Below are positions 17,694-26,163 of a stretch of 64,000 nt of DNA, piece by piece. The stretch spans positions 744,001-808,000 of the forward strand of contig CAVQNQ010000002.1 in assembly GCA_963714205.1 (NCBI GenBank), given 5' to 3'. This DNA comes from CAVQNQ01 sp963714205 (lineage in GTDB: Bacteria > Acidobacteriota > Terriglobia > Bryobacterales > Bryobacteraceae). Made by a program: the position numbers and the translations under genes. Every line of letters starts with the position of its first letter. Positions within the stretch are counted from its first letter, which is position 1. A model generated the notes under the pieces. The model was not told where the DNA came from and did no database searches. It saw only the letters and a list, made by a program, of their open reading frames with translations.

Positions 17694-18851
17694 ATGGAAC
17701 CTTCAGGCGACAAGCTCGTCAATATTGAGTCATATCAGAAGGAGATCGACTGCCCTCGAATTGACGGCTCCACCTCCAACGCCCCTTTGCTTGTCGCGAT
17801 TGAGCCCACCGCGAAATGCAACTTCAACTGTGTCCACTGCTCTCGGGCATTGTCTAAAGATCCCCCGGCAGACATGAATCTGGAACTGTTTGAGTCTATC
17901 CTGCCGGCCGCGCAGTTTGCTTTGGAGGTGTACCTTTTCGGCGATGGCGAAGTGCTGCTGAATGTACCTCTTCATCTCGCGATGGTTTCGCGCATCTACC
18001 AACAGAATCCCGGATGCGCGCTCGGCTTTTCGACCAATGGAAGACTGCTGACGCCAGATGTGTACGAGCTGTATTCGGCGGCCGGAATTCGGTACATTCA
18101 AGTCTCCGTCGATGCAGCTACGAAGAAATTGTACGAGACGATGCGCCGAGGCGGGAGCTTCGACGAACTTGTTCGCAATCTGGAAGGAATTGCGGAATGG
18201 CGCCGTCGATTCACGGTGAGTCGGCCGGAACTGTTTCTCGCCACCGTCATCTCGCGGCAGAACTTCCGAGAGCTTCCCGAGCTGGCTCAATTCGCGGAAA
18301 AATACGGGTTCTCGCAGTGGTATGTCAACGTGGAGGCCCCTCAGAATCCGGGTCGTGACCGGCTGTGCTTAACGGCCGAAGATCGGCGGGAGTTGCAGTG
18401 CATCAGAGCACGGATCGCGGATACCTACGGCTCGTCCTTTTCCGTGCAGTTCGATCCTGCGATCGGGTTGCCTGCCCAGACCACCGAGAAATGGGTGGAA
18501 CAAGAGTCACGTGTATTCTGCGCAGCGCCCTGGCAGCAGTTTGAGGTGAAAGCGAATGGTGACGTCCGAGTATGCCCCTACTTTCACCAGCCGATTTGTT
18601 CGATGAATGGCAGGTCTTTTGCAGATGTCTGGAACGGGCCGGAGCTTCGACAGATACGCAGGTCGTTCACGAATCTAACCGACATTCCATCCTGCTGCGT
18701 CAACTGCAATCTTGGCATAAGAAAGCAGTATCTTTCGGAATCTCCGGCGTTGGCGGGTATCCCGCGAAGCAGCCCCCCAAGTTGGGTCCATCGAGGAGCA
18801 ATCAAACTCAGGACCTTCCTTTCACGGCGACTGCTCCATCAGAGATCGTAG
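17694..18851 (+). CDS. Radical SAM protein with SPASM-type C-terminal cluster domain
   Basis: 385 residues. The radical SAM motif KCNFNCVHC places cluster ligands at Cys42, Cys46 and Cys49. The barrel runs to about residue 230. The C-terminal region has a SPASM/twitch pattern: FCAAPWQQFEVKANGDVRVCPYF, then SCCVNCNLGIRK with spaced cysteines for auxiliary Fe-S clusters. SPASM proteins modify peptides or mature enzymes (PqqE, AnSME, AlbA types). No precursor peptide or partner is visible alongside. Base composition is visibly less GC-rich than pyrC, which suggests acquisition (inference). Convergent with the next gene. Confidence 0.85.
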   Translation: MEPSGDKLVNIESYQKEIDCPRIDGSTSNAPLLVAIEPTAKCNFNCVHCSRALSKDPPADMNLELFESILPAAQFALEVYLFGDGEVLLNVPLHLAMVSRIYQQNPGCALGFSTNGRLLTPDVYELYSAAGIRYIQVSVDAATKKLYETMRRGGSFDELVRNLEGIAEWRRRFTVSRPELFLATVISRQNFRELPELAQFAEKYGFSQWYVNVEAPQNPGRDRLCLTAEDRRELQCIRARIADTYGSSFSVQFDPAIGLPAQTTEKWVEQESRVFCAAPWQQFEVKANGDVRVCPYFHQPICSMNGRSFADVWNGPELRQIRRSFTNLTDIPSCCVNCNLGIRKQYLSESPALAGIPRSSPPSWVHRGAIKLRTFLSRRLLHQRS

Positions 18852-18863
18852 GAAGCCCTCGCC

Positions 18864-19367
18864 CTACTGGAGCACGGCCAGTCCGGCCTTCGATACCTGG
18901 TAGTCGTCTTCCGATTTGCCGCCGCTGAACGCGGCAATCCAATATCCCGATTTGCCGCGCTTGATGGCGCCGCCCTGCCAGCCGTATTCGCCCGTCATCG
19001 GGGGGCGCACATTGCTGCCGCTGTCCTTGAGCGTGTCGGCCATCTCGGCGGCCTTCGAGTAGGCGATGCCCAGCAGGTTGGAGCCTTTGTCGGTCCCCGA
19101 CGGCTCGTTTTTGTAGCGGTTCACCACCACCATCTTGGATACCCAGGAGTGGATGCTCTCGCCCTCAAACCAGGCCACCACGGCCGCGCCGCTAATGTTC
19201 AACTCGGCGGCGCGCTTCTGCATGGCCGCCAGGGCGCGGTCGGCTGCCTTGTCGAATCCTTTGGCATCGGCGGGCGCCGCGCTCTTGCCCGCCTGACCGG
19301 CGGCCAGTAACGTGGCGCCCGCCAGCGAGAGGCTCAGGATCATTGCGATGGTTCGAATACGCGTCAT
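18864..19367 (-). CDS. Secreted GlcG/HbpS-like heme-binding-type protein
   Basis: 167 residues from ATG 19367, chosen because GGAGAA lies just upstream; ATG 19400 is a longer alternative. A signal peptide (residues 1-25) is followed by a GlcG/HbpS-type domain: FDKAADRALAAMQKRAAELN, GAAVVAWF, then AYSKAAEMADTLKDSG and a C-terminal GG-containing segment. The family includes the extracellular heme-binding sensor HbpS and GlcG. Function here is unknown. It is on the minus strand, downstream of uxaC, with a 134-base gap. Confidence 0.7.
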   Translation of the reverse strand: MTRIRTIAMILSLSLAGATLLAAGQAGKSAAPADAKGFDKAADRALAAMQKRAAELNISGAAVVAWFEGESIHSWVSKMVVVNRYKNEPSGTDKGSNLLGIAYSKAAEMADTLKDSGSNVRPPMTGEYGWQGGAIKRGKSGYWIAAFSGGKSEDDYQVSKAGLAVLQ

Positions 19368-19501
19368 CGTGTAGTTCTCCTTGGGACCTGCCAACCACAC
19401 GCGGCGCCCTTCCAGCTAGACGCGCAGCGCAGCGCACCTCGGCAGTTATCAGGGACTCCATTGTAACGTGCGTCTTGCGCGTGAACGGCCGTCTCGCTGC
19501 G

Positions 19502-20905
19502 TCAGATCGCGAGGCCCAGGAACCTCCGCGCGTTCTCGTAGCAGATATCGCGTATCATCCCTCCGGCCATCTCGATGTCCGCCGGAATCAATCCCGCTTC
19601 CATATCTTTGCCGAACAAATCGCACAGCACCCTGCGGAAATACTCGTGCCGCGGATAGCTCATGAATGAGCGCGAATCGGTCAGCATGCCGATGAAGCGC
19701 GAGATCAGGCCGCAATTGGAGAGCGCGTTCATCTGCCACTCCATGGCTTCCTTCTGATCCAGGAACCACCAGGCGCTGCCGAATTGGATCTTGCCGGCAA
19801 CCGAGCCGTCCTGGAAGTTGCCGATGAGCGCCGCGAAGAGATAATCGTCCGCCGGGTTCAGGTTGTAGATCACCATCTTGGGCAGAGCGTTCTCCTGGTC
19901 CAGGCGGTCCAGGTAAGAGGCCAGCGCATCGGCCTGGGGCCAGTCGCCGATGCCATCGAAACCGGTATCCGGCCCGAGCTGGTGGTAGCGCCGCGTATTG
20001 TTGTTGCGCCGCGCTCCCAGATGGAGTTGCTTGGTCCAGCCCTTTTCGGCGTCCAGGAGGCCGAAGAACAGCATCATGTAAGATGCGAAGCGGCGGTGCT
20101 CGTCCGGCTCGGCGGGATGCCCGGCGCGCGCGCGGCCGAAAATCCGCGAGGCTTCAGCGTCGCTGCAGAAATCGCCATAGGCGTGATTCAGACCATGATC
20201 GGAGAGGCGGCCACCCATGGAGTGGAAGAAGTCGTGACGGCGGCGCAAGGCGTCCAGGAAGTCCGGCAGAGGGCCAATGGCCATGCCGGCGGCGGCTTCC
20301 AGCCGTTCCACCCATGCGTTGAAGATTTCCGGAACGTGTACGTTGAGCGCCTTGTCGGGACGGAACGCCGGGAACACCTTGGTGGCGAGGCCCGCGGCGG
20401 CGATGGCGCGGTGGCACGCCAGATCGTCGGTGGGGTCGTCGGTCGTGCATAGCGCCTTCACATGGAACTTCGCCAGGATGCCGTGGGCGCGCAAATCGCC
20501 GGTGGCGAGCCGGGCGTTGGCCCGCTCCCAGATAGCCGGCGCGCTGCGCTCGTCGAGCAGCTCGTCGAGGCCGAAGTAACGCTTCAGCTCCAGGTGCGTC
20601 CAGTGGTAGAGCGGGTTGCGCAGGGTGTACGGCACGGTGCGGGCCCAGGCCTGGAACTTTTCGTAAGGCGTGGCGTCGCCGGTGATGTAGCGCTCGTCAA
20701 CGCCGTTGGCGCGCATAGCCCGCCATTTGTAATGGTCGCCTTCCAGCCAGATCTCGAATAGATTGGCGAACTGCCGGTTCTCCGCCAGGTCGTGGGGAGG
20801 CAAGTGGCAGTGATAATCCAGGATCGGCTCCGCCGCGGCGTATTCATGGTAGAGACGCCGCGAAGTGGGCGTTGTGAGCAGGAAATCCTCGTGGATGAAA
20901 GGCAT
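19502..20905 (-). CDS. uxaC: Glucuronate (uronate) isomerase
   Basis: 467 residues, the usual UxaC length. It converts D-glucuronate to D-fructuronate and D-galacturonate to D-tagaturonate. The amidohydrolase-like metal motif DYHCHLPP (about 30-37) and the later FHVKALCTTDDPTDD segment are characteristic. It is the only hexuronate gene in the window, so the rest of the pathway must be elsewhere. It diverges from the purine permease, with only 35 bases for both promoters. Confidence 0.95.
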   Translation of the reverse strand: MPFIHEDFLLTTPTSRRLYHEYAAAEPILDYHCHLPPHDLAENRQFANLFEIWLEGDHYKWRAMRANGVDERYITGDATPYEKFQAWARTVPYTLRNPLYHWTHLELKRYFGLDELLDERSAPAIWERANARLATGDLRAHGILAKFHVKALCTTDDPTDDLACHRAIAAAGLATKVFPAFRPDKALNVHVPEIFNAWVERLEAAAGMAIGPLPDFLDALRRRHDFFHSMGGRLSDHGLNHAYGDFCSDAEASRIFGRARAGHPAEPDEHRRFASYMMLFFGLLDAEKGWTKQLHLGARRNNNTRRYHQLGPDTGFDGIGDWPQADALASYLDRLDQENALPKMVIYNLNPADDYLFAALIGNFQDGSVAGKIQFGSAWWFLDQKEAMEWQMNALSNCGLISRFIGMLTDSRSFMSYPRHEYFRRVLCDLFGKDMEAGLIPADIEMAGGMIRDICYENARRFLGLAI

Positions 20906-20940
20906 ATGACGATTGAAGCACAGGGCTACAATGTAAGGCC

Positions 20941-22254
20941 ATGCCTCTGCGCAGCCGCCTGGAATCCTACTTCGAGTTCGAATCGCTCGGCGCCACCTGG
21001 AAGACCGAGATCCTGGCCGGGTTCACCACGTTCATGACCATGGCGTATATCGTCTTCGTGAACCCCGCCATATTGCATGAGACCGGCATGCCGCTCGCGG
21101 CCGTAACCGCGGCCACCTGTCTCTCGGCCGCGGCGGGCAGCTTTCTGATGGGCGGCTTCGCGCGTTACCCTATCGCGCTGGCGCCCGGCATGGGTTTGAA
21201 CGCTTATTTCACCTACACCGTGGTGAAGGGCCTGGGCGTGGCGTGGCCGGCCGCGCTGGGCGCCGTCTTCATCTCCGGCGTGGCGTTCTTCCTGTTGACC
21301 CTGGTGGGCGTGCGCCAGCTCATCGTCTCCACCATCCCCACGGAGCTGTATGCGGCGGTAGCGGCGGGCGTGGGGCTGTTCATCGCGCTGGTAGGATTCC
21401 GTAATTCCGGCATCGTCGTAGCGAACCCCTCCACCACCGTGGCGCTGGGCAACCTGCACGACAAGAGCACCGCGCTGGCGCTTTTCGGCCTGGTGCTGAT
21501 CGCCGCGCTGCTGGCCTGGAGGGTGCGCGCCGCCATGCTGATCGGCATCCTGGCCACCACCGCGCTCGGCCTTCTCACCGGGGTGGCGCGGTGGACGCCG
21601 CGGGCTTATCGCTTGAGCGATCTCTCGGCCACGGCCTTCAAGCTGGACCTCGCCGCGACGTGGCGCCTGGGATTTCTCGAAATCGTCTTCGTGTTTCTCT
21701 TCATCGACCTGTTCGATAACATCGGCACGCTGGTGGCGGTGGGCCAGAAGGCCAACCTGTTCGACAAGGCCCACCAGATCCCGCGCGTGAATCGAATTCT
21801 GCTCTCCGACGCCACCGCCACGATCGTGGGCTCGCTCGCAGGCACTTCGACGGTGGTGAGCTATATCGAGAGCGCGGCCGGCGTGGCGGCCGGGGGGCGC
21901 ACGGGGGTGACCGCCATGGTGACGGGCCTGCTGTTCGTGGCGGCCCTGTTCGTGGCGCCGGTGGTGGGCGCGATTCCCGCCGCGGCCACCGCGCCGGCGC
22001 TTATCGTGGTGGGCAGCCTCATGATTTCGGCGGTGGCCGAGATCGCCTGGAACGACCCGGAAATCGCCGTGCCGGCCTTTCTCACCATCACCACCATTCC
22101 GCTGACCTTCAGCATCGCCAACGGCCTGGCCTTCGGCTTCACGGCCTTCACGCTGCTCAAGGTAGCGCGCGGCAAGTTCCGCCAGGTGAACTGGTTCGTG
22201 TATGTGCTGACGGCCCTGTTTATCGCGCGCTTCGTCTATCTCTCGCGCGGATAA
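20941..22254 (+). CDS. AzgA-type purine (guanine/hypoxanthine) permease
   Basis: 437 residues, about 12-14 transmembrane helices, in the AzgA branch of the nucleobase transporter (NAT/NCS2-like) superfamily. Signatures are LGATWKTEILAGFTTFMTMAY at the start, PGMGLNAYFTY, FIDLFDNIGTLVAVG, and GTSTVVSYIESAAGVAAGGR. Members such as PbuG/PbuO and YgfQ/YjcD carry guanine, hypoxanthine or adenine by proton symport. Substrate preference cannot be settled by eye. Confidence 0.9.
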   Translation: MPLRSRLESYFEFESLGATWKTEILAGFTTFMTMAYIVFVNPAILHETGMPLAAVTAATCLSAAAGSFLMGGFARYPIALAPGMGLNAYFTYTVVKGLGVAWPAALGAVFISGVAFFLLTLVGVRQLIVSTIPTELYAAVAAGVGLFIALVGFRNSGIVVANPSTTVALGNLHDKSTALALFGLVLIAALLAWRVRAAMLIGILATTALGLLTGVARWTPRAYRLSDLSATAFKLDLAATWRLGFLEIVFVFLFIDLFDNIGTLVAVGQKANLFDKAHQIPRVNRILLSDATATIVGSLAGTSTVVSYIESAAGVAAGGRTGVTAMVTGLLFVAALFVAPVVGAIPAAATAPALIVVGSLMISAVAEIAWNDPEIAVPAFLTITTIPLTFSIANGLAFGFTAFTLLKVARGKFRQVNWFVYVLTALFIARFVYLSRG

Positions 22255-22370
22255 GGGCGAGCCACGGGTAGGGCGCCCGATTCTTGCGGGATCTTAATGC
22301 AGCCCTCCGAAACCTGCCGATCCCTCTGGGAATCACAGGTGTTTGAAGAGAGTGGAGAGATAGCCATTAT

Positions 22371-24059
22371 ATGAAGACCACAATCGTTCATCTGGGACTC
22401 CTACTGGCGCTGGCGGGCGGGCCGGCCATGGCCGATGCCGGGGATCCGCCGTCGCGCGTGGCCCGGCTCAACTATTTGAGCGGGCCGGTTTCCTTCCGCC
22501 CCGGAAGCGTCGAGGATTGGGCCGCGGCTTCGCTGAATTACCCCTTGACCACGGGCGATCACCTCTGGACCGATGCCGGCGCGCAAGCCGAAATGCACAT
22601 CGGGTCCACGGCGCTGCGCATGGCGCCGGAGACGGCGCTGGCATTTCTCAACCTGGACGATCGCACCGTGCAGCTCGGCCTCACCCAGGGATCTCTGCAT
22701 GTGCGCCTTCGTTTTCTTGAGCCGGATGAGATTTTCGAGGTGGATACGCCCAGCGTGTCGATCTCGCTCGTGCAGCCGGGCGATTACCGCATCGATGCCG
22801 ATGGCGACCACAATCTGACAATTGTGGCGGTGCGCGCTGGAGAGGCCCAGGTCAATGGCGGGGGCGCCGCGTTTGCCGTCGAGTCGCGCCAGAGCGCGCA
22901 AATCAGCGGGCTGGATTCGGTGACCCAGGAGATCGGGCCGCTGCCGCCGCCCAACGAATTCGACAATTGGTGCGCCCTGCGCGATCGGCGCGAGGAGCAA
23001 TCCATCTCGGCCAGCCATGTGGGGCGCGAGATGACCGGCTATGAGGACCTGGATCAGTACGGGGCGTGGCGCGACGTCCCCGGGTACGGCTGGGTGTGGG
23101 TGCCGCAAACGGTGGCCGTGGGCTGGGCGCCTTATCGCTACGGCCACTGGGCCTGGATCGAGCCATGGGGCTGGACCTGGGTGGATGACGCCCCGTGGGG
23201 ATTCGCGCCGTTTCACTACGGCCGCTGGGCCCTGGTGGGAGGCGGCTGGGTGTGGATGCCGGGCGCCATGGTGGCGCGTCCCGTGTATGCCCCGGCGCTG
23301 GTGGCCTTCGTGGGCGGGCCGCGGTTCGGCGTTTCGCCGGCTATCGGTGGAGGCGGCGTGGCGGCGTGGTTTCCGCTGGGACCGCATGAGCCGTACATCC
23401 CGGCGTATCCCGTGAGCGCAATCTACGTGCGGCAGGTGAATATCGCGCACGTGGCCGTGACCAATATCAACGTCGTCGGCGTCCGCTACGTGAATCAGAA
23501 CGTGGCCGGCGCGGTGACCGCAGTTCCCCACGATGCCTTCGTGAGCGCGCGGCCCGTGCGCGAGGTGGCTATCGCCGTTCCGCCGCGCGAGATGGCGCAG
23601 GCTCAGGTGATCGGGGCCACCGCTCCGCTGGCGCCGCGGCGGGAGAGCGTTTTGGGCGGTGCGGTGCGAGGCGGCGGACCTCCCGCGCGTTTCGCGGATC
23701 GTCCGGTTGTTGTGCGCAACGCGCCTCCGCCCCCGCCAGTTTCGTTTGCCGCCCAGCAGCGCGCGCTGGAAGCCAATCCGGGGCGCCCGCTCGATCCGGG
23801 AACCATAAACAGCCTGCGCGGGCAAGGCCCGCCGGCGCGCAACCCAATGGTGCGCAGCGTGGCCGCGGCGCCGGCGCAGCGCGAGAGCTTCCCGCGCAAC
23901 GATCGGCCCGCGTCCGCCGTCGCCACGCCCCGAAACGCCGAGCAGCCCAGGAGCAGCGCGCAGCCGGCCCGCGCCGAGCCGCGCAGCGACCGCCCATCAA
24001 AAGATTCCAAGCCGCCGAAGAAACCCGTGAAGAAGCCGGAGCCCAAGGACGAGAGATAG
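22371..24059 (+). CDS. Secreted FecR/DUF6600-like protein
   Basis: 562 residues with a signal peptide (about 1-22). Residues 28-180 form a FecR-like beta domain (VARLNYLSGPVSFRPG, then GDHLWTDAGAQAEMHIG). Residues 215-330 hold the Trp/Tyr/Gly-rich region seen in DUF6600 proteins (YGWVWVPQ, YGHWAWIEPWGWTWVDD, FHYGRWALVGGGWVW). The last 170 residues are Pro/Arg/Ala-rich and end in a Lys-rich tail. Probably periplasmic or surface-associated; function unknown. Confidence 0.8.
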   Translation: MKTTIVHLGLLLALAGGPAMADAGDPPSRVARLNYLSGPVSFRPGSVEDWAAASLNYPLTTGDHLWTDAGAQAEMHIGSTALRMAPETALAFLNLDDRTVQLGLTQGSLHVRLRFLEPDEIFEVDTPSVSISLVQPGDYRIDADGDHNLTIVAVRAGEAQVNGGGAAFAVESRQSAQISGLDSVTQEIGPLPPPNEFDNWCALRDRREEQSISASHVGREMTGYEDLDQYGAWRDVPGYGWVWVPQTVAVGWAPYRYGHWAWIEPWGWTWVDDAPWGFAPFHYGRWALVGGGWVWMPGAMVARPVYAPALVAFVGGPRFGVSPAIGGGGVAAWFPLGPHEPYIPAYPVSAIYVRQVNIAHVAVTNINVVGVRYVNQNVAGAVTAVPHDAFVSARPVREVAIAVPPREMAQAQVIGATAPLAPRRESVLGGAVRGGGPPARFADRPVVVRNAPPPPPVSFAAQQRALEANPGRPLDPGTINSLRGQGPPARNPMVRSVAAAPAQRESFPRNDRPASAVATPRNAEQPRSSAQPARAEPRSDRPSKDSKPPKKPVKKPEPKDER

Positions 24060-24082
24060 AGAACGCGTCGCGTAGGAACACA

Positions 24083-24115
24083 AAGGGCCGGCAATCCTGA
24101 CGATCGCCGGCCCTT
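24083..24115. terminator. Bidirectional hairpin terminator
   Basis: Perfect 10-bp arms AAGGGCCGGC (24083-24092) and GCCGGCCCTT (24106-24115), loop 13 bases, between convergent genes ending at 24059 and 24139. The stem-loop begins 24 bases after the FecR-like stop. No T-run longer than two. Confidence 0.6.
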
Positions 24116-24138
24116 GTGCTTGCGGCTGCCGTCTAAAT

Positions 24139-24354
24139 TCAGGCTACCGCGGCCCCCTTGGGAGCGGCGGTGGCAGCTTTGTTCCTGCTACCGGGCGGTC
24201 GTCCGCGGCGCTTGGCGGTCACTTCCGCCAGCCAGGCGGGAGGCCTTCCCCGCCGTCGCGCCCCTCCACGGGCCAGGCGCTCCAGGCTGAGGATGGCTTC
24301 CTCGATCTGCTGCCGTTCGCTTTTCAGTTCCGCAAGAATCTTGCTGACATCCAT
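24139..24354 (-). CDS. Small twin AT-hook-like protein
   Basis: 71 residues. An N-terminal amphipathic helix (MDVSKILAELKSERQQIEEA) is followed by two AT-hook-like cores, RRRGRPP (about 33-39) and RRGRPPGSRNK (about 48-58), then an Ala/Lys tail. AT hooks bind the minor groove of AT-rich DNA, so a nucleoid-type or silencing role in this GC-rich genome is plausible but inferred. The helix may mediate dimerisation. Single transcription unit; convergent with the FecR-like gene. Confidence 0.7.
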   Translation of the reverse strand: MDVSKILAELKSERQQIEEAILSLERLARGGARRRGRPPAWLAEVTAKRRGRPPGSRNKAATAAPKGAAVA

Positions 24355-24528
24355 TGTTCGCTATGCCCCCACGCCTTCGACCGGTAAGCCACGGCGCGAA
24401 ATTCAGTGAATTCCATTATCCCCACTACGCTTTACTCTCCGATTTTCGCTCCAAAGATGCCTATATTTCAAGGTGAGTATGAAAATTAGAGGGCTAAATC
24501 CGTTGTCCAGCCGTACGGTGCGTATGCT

Positions 24529-25926
24529 CTAGTACGAGTGGGGCCGTTTCGCGCTGCGTTTGCGTTTCCAATAGAAGTAGAAGGGCAACCCCAGCAGAAT
24601 CAGTCCCGTACCCATCAGGGACTCGCGCGGCGAGTCGAGCAAAGTGGAAAACAACAAAATAAATGCAACCGCTACAAATATAATGGGAACCACTGGATAT
24701 CCCGGGGTGCGGTAGGGGCGCGGAAGGTCCGGCCTCCGGATGCGCAGAACGATTACGGCAGCCCCGGTCATGCCGTACAGAATCCAGCTCGAAAAAATCA
24801 CATATGTATAAAGCTGCTCAAAACGGCCCGAAAGAACCAGAACAGCGGCCCACGCGCTGAGCGCCAGAATGGATACGCCGGGGGTGCGGTAGCGCGGGCT
24901 GACGTGCCCCACGGCCGCGAAGAAATAACCTTCGCGGGCGGCAGCGTACGGCACGCGCGAACCGGAAAGGATCGAGCCGTTCAGGGCCGCGAAAATGCTG
25001 ATCATAGCGGCCACCGAGACGGCCCCGGCGCCCCATCCGCCCAGAATGCGGCGCATCATTTCGGCGGCTACGCGCTCGCTCGAGCCCACTTCCGCGGCCG
25101 AAAGCACCCGGAAATAGGCGGCATTGGCGAGCAGATACACGGCAATCACAATCAGGGTGCCGCCGATCAGCGCGCGCGGCAGGTTGCGTTGCGGCTCGCG
25201 AATTTCCGAGGCCACCATGCTGACATTATTCCAACCGTCGTAGGCCCATAGCGCCGCTACCAGCGCGGCGAAAAAACCGGCGATTGTCAGCGGGGCCGCG
25301 CCGGCCGGTGGCGTAACAGCGCGCTGGCCGATCCCCCATGTCAGTCCAGCCAGGATAATGAACGCGATCAATCCCACTTTGACCGCCGTTACGGCCACCT
25401 GTACCTCCCCGCCCAGCTTCACGCCGTAGTAATTCAGCCAGGCCAGCGTCATAATAAGCGCGATTGCGAACAATTGGCCGTAGCGGAATTCGAGCGGCCC
25501 CCCATGCGGGCCGAGGGGCCGGGGAATGGAATAGAAAACCGTGTCTAACCGGGGGAAAAAGGCCGCTAAATAGTAAAAAAATCCCGTGCCCAAAGTGGCA
25601 ATCGAGCCGCTTTTCGCTACCCACATTTGTGTCCAACTATACAGAAATCCCCAGACCGGGCCGTACGCTTCGCGCAAGTATATGTATTCGCCGCCGGCCT
25701 CCGGCATGGCAGCCGCCAGCTCCGCGTAACTGAGGGCTCCGGCCAGGGAGAGCAGCCCTCCGAATACAAAGACGGCGAATACCCTTTCCGGCGTGCCGAC
25801 GCGCTGAATCATGGCGCGCGGCACCAGGAATATACCGCTGCCGATCACCGTCCCCACCACGATGGATAACGCCGGCCACGCACCCAGATCTTTTTTCAGT
25901 TCGGTACGGGAAGAAAGTGGCGGCAT
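24529..25926 (-). CDS. APC-family amino acid permease
   Basis: 465 residues from ATG 25926 (GGGGAG upstream); ATG 25968 is a longer option. Twelve transmembrane helices. TM1 contains VVGTVIGSGIFLVPRAM, the substrate-binding GSGIF motif of APC/LAT-type transporters. FAALNGSILSGSRVPYAAAREG and WAYDGWNNVSMVASE are typical of the LAT/exchanger branch. It imports or exchanges a neutral amino acid; specificity unknown. Inner membrane. The 174 bases downstream to the AT-hook gene are AT-rich with nothing recognised. Confidence 0.88.
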   Translation of the reverse strand: MPPLSSRTELKKDLGAWPALSIVVGTVIGSGIFLVPRAMIQRVGTPERVFAVFVFGGLLSLAGALSYAELAAAMPEAGGEYIYLREAYGPVWGFLYSWTQMWVAKSGSIATLGTGFFYYLAAFFPRLDTVFYSIPRPLGPHGGPLEFRYGQLFAIALIMTLAWLNYYGVKLGGEVQVAVTAVKVGLIAFIILAGLTWGIGQRAVTPPAGAAPLTIAGFFAALVAALWAYDGWNNVSMVASEIREPQRNLPRALIGGTLIVIAVYLLANAAYFRVLSAAEVGSSERVAAEMMRRILGGWGAGAVSVAAMISIFAALNGSILSGSRVPYAAAREGYFFAAVGHVSPRYRTPGVSILALSAWAAVLVLSGRFEQLYTYVIFSSWILYGMTGAAVIVLRIRRPDLPRPYRTPGYPVVPIIFVAVAFILLFSTLLDSPRESLMGTGLILLGLPFYFYWKRKRSAKRPHSY

Positions 25927-26163
25927 GGCAATGCACTCCCCAAAGCCGCCCGCCGCGTCCGCGGGCATGTTGCAGGGGGTGCTTCCAGCATAGCGTTGAT
26001 CCTGCTATGATTTTTGATTCGGAACCTGGAAATCGATTGGAGCGTCGCATTGAGCTATACTTCGTCCATGCGCGCCCCGCGCGGACGGGCCGGGGTGGGC
26101 GTGAGTTTTTAAGGCGGTAAGCCGATGTTGTTATTCTCGATGTGGAACAGGCAGGAGGCGCAC

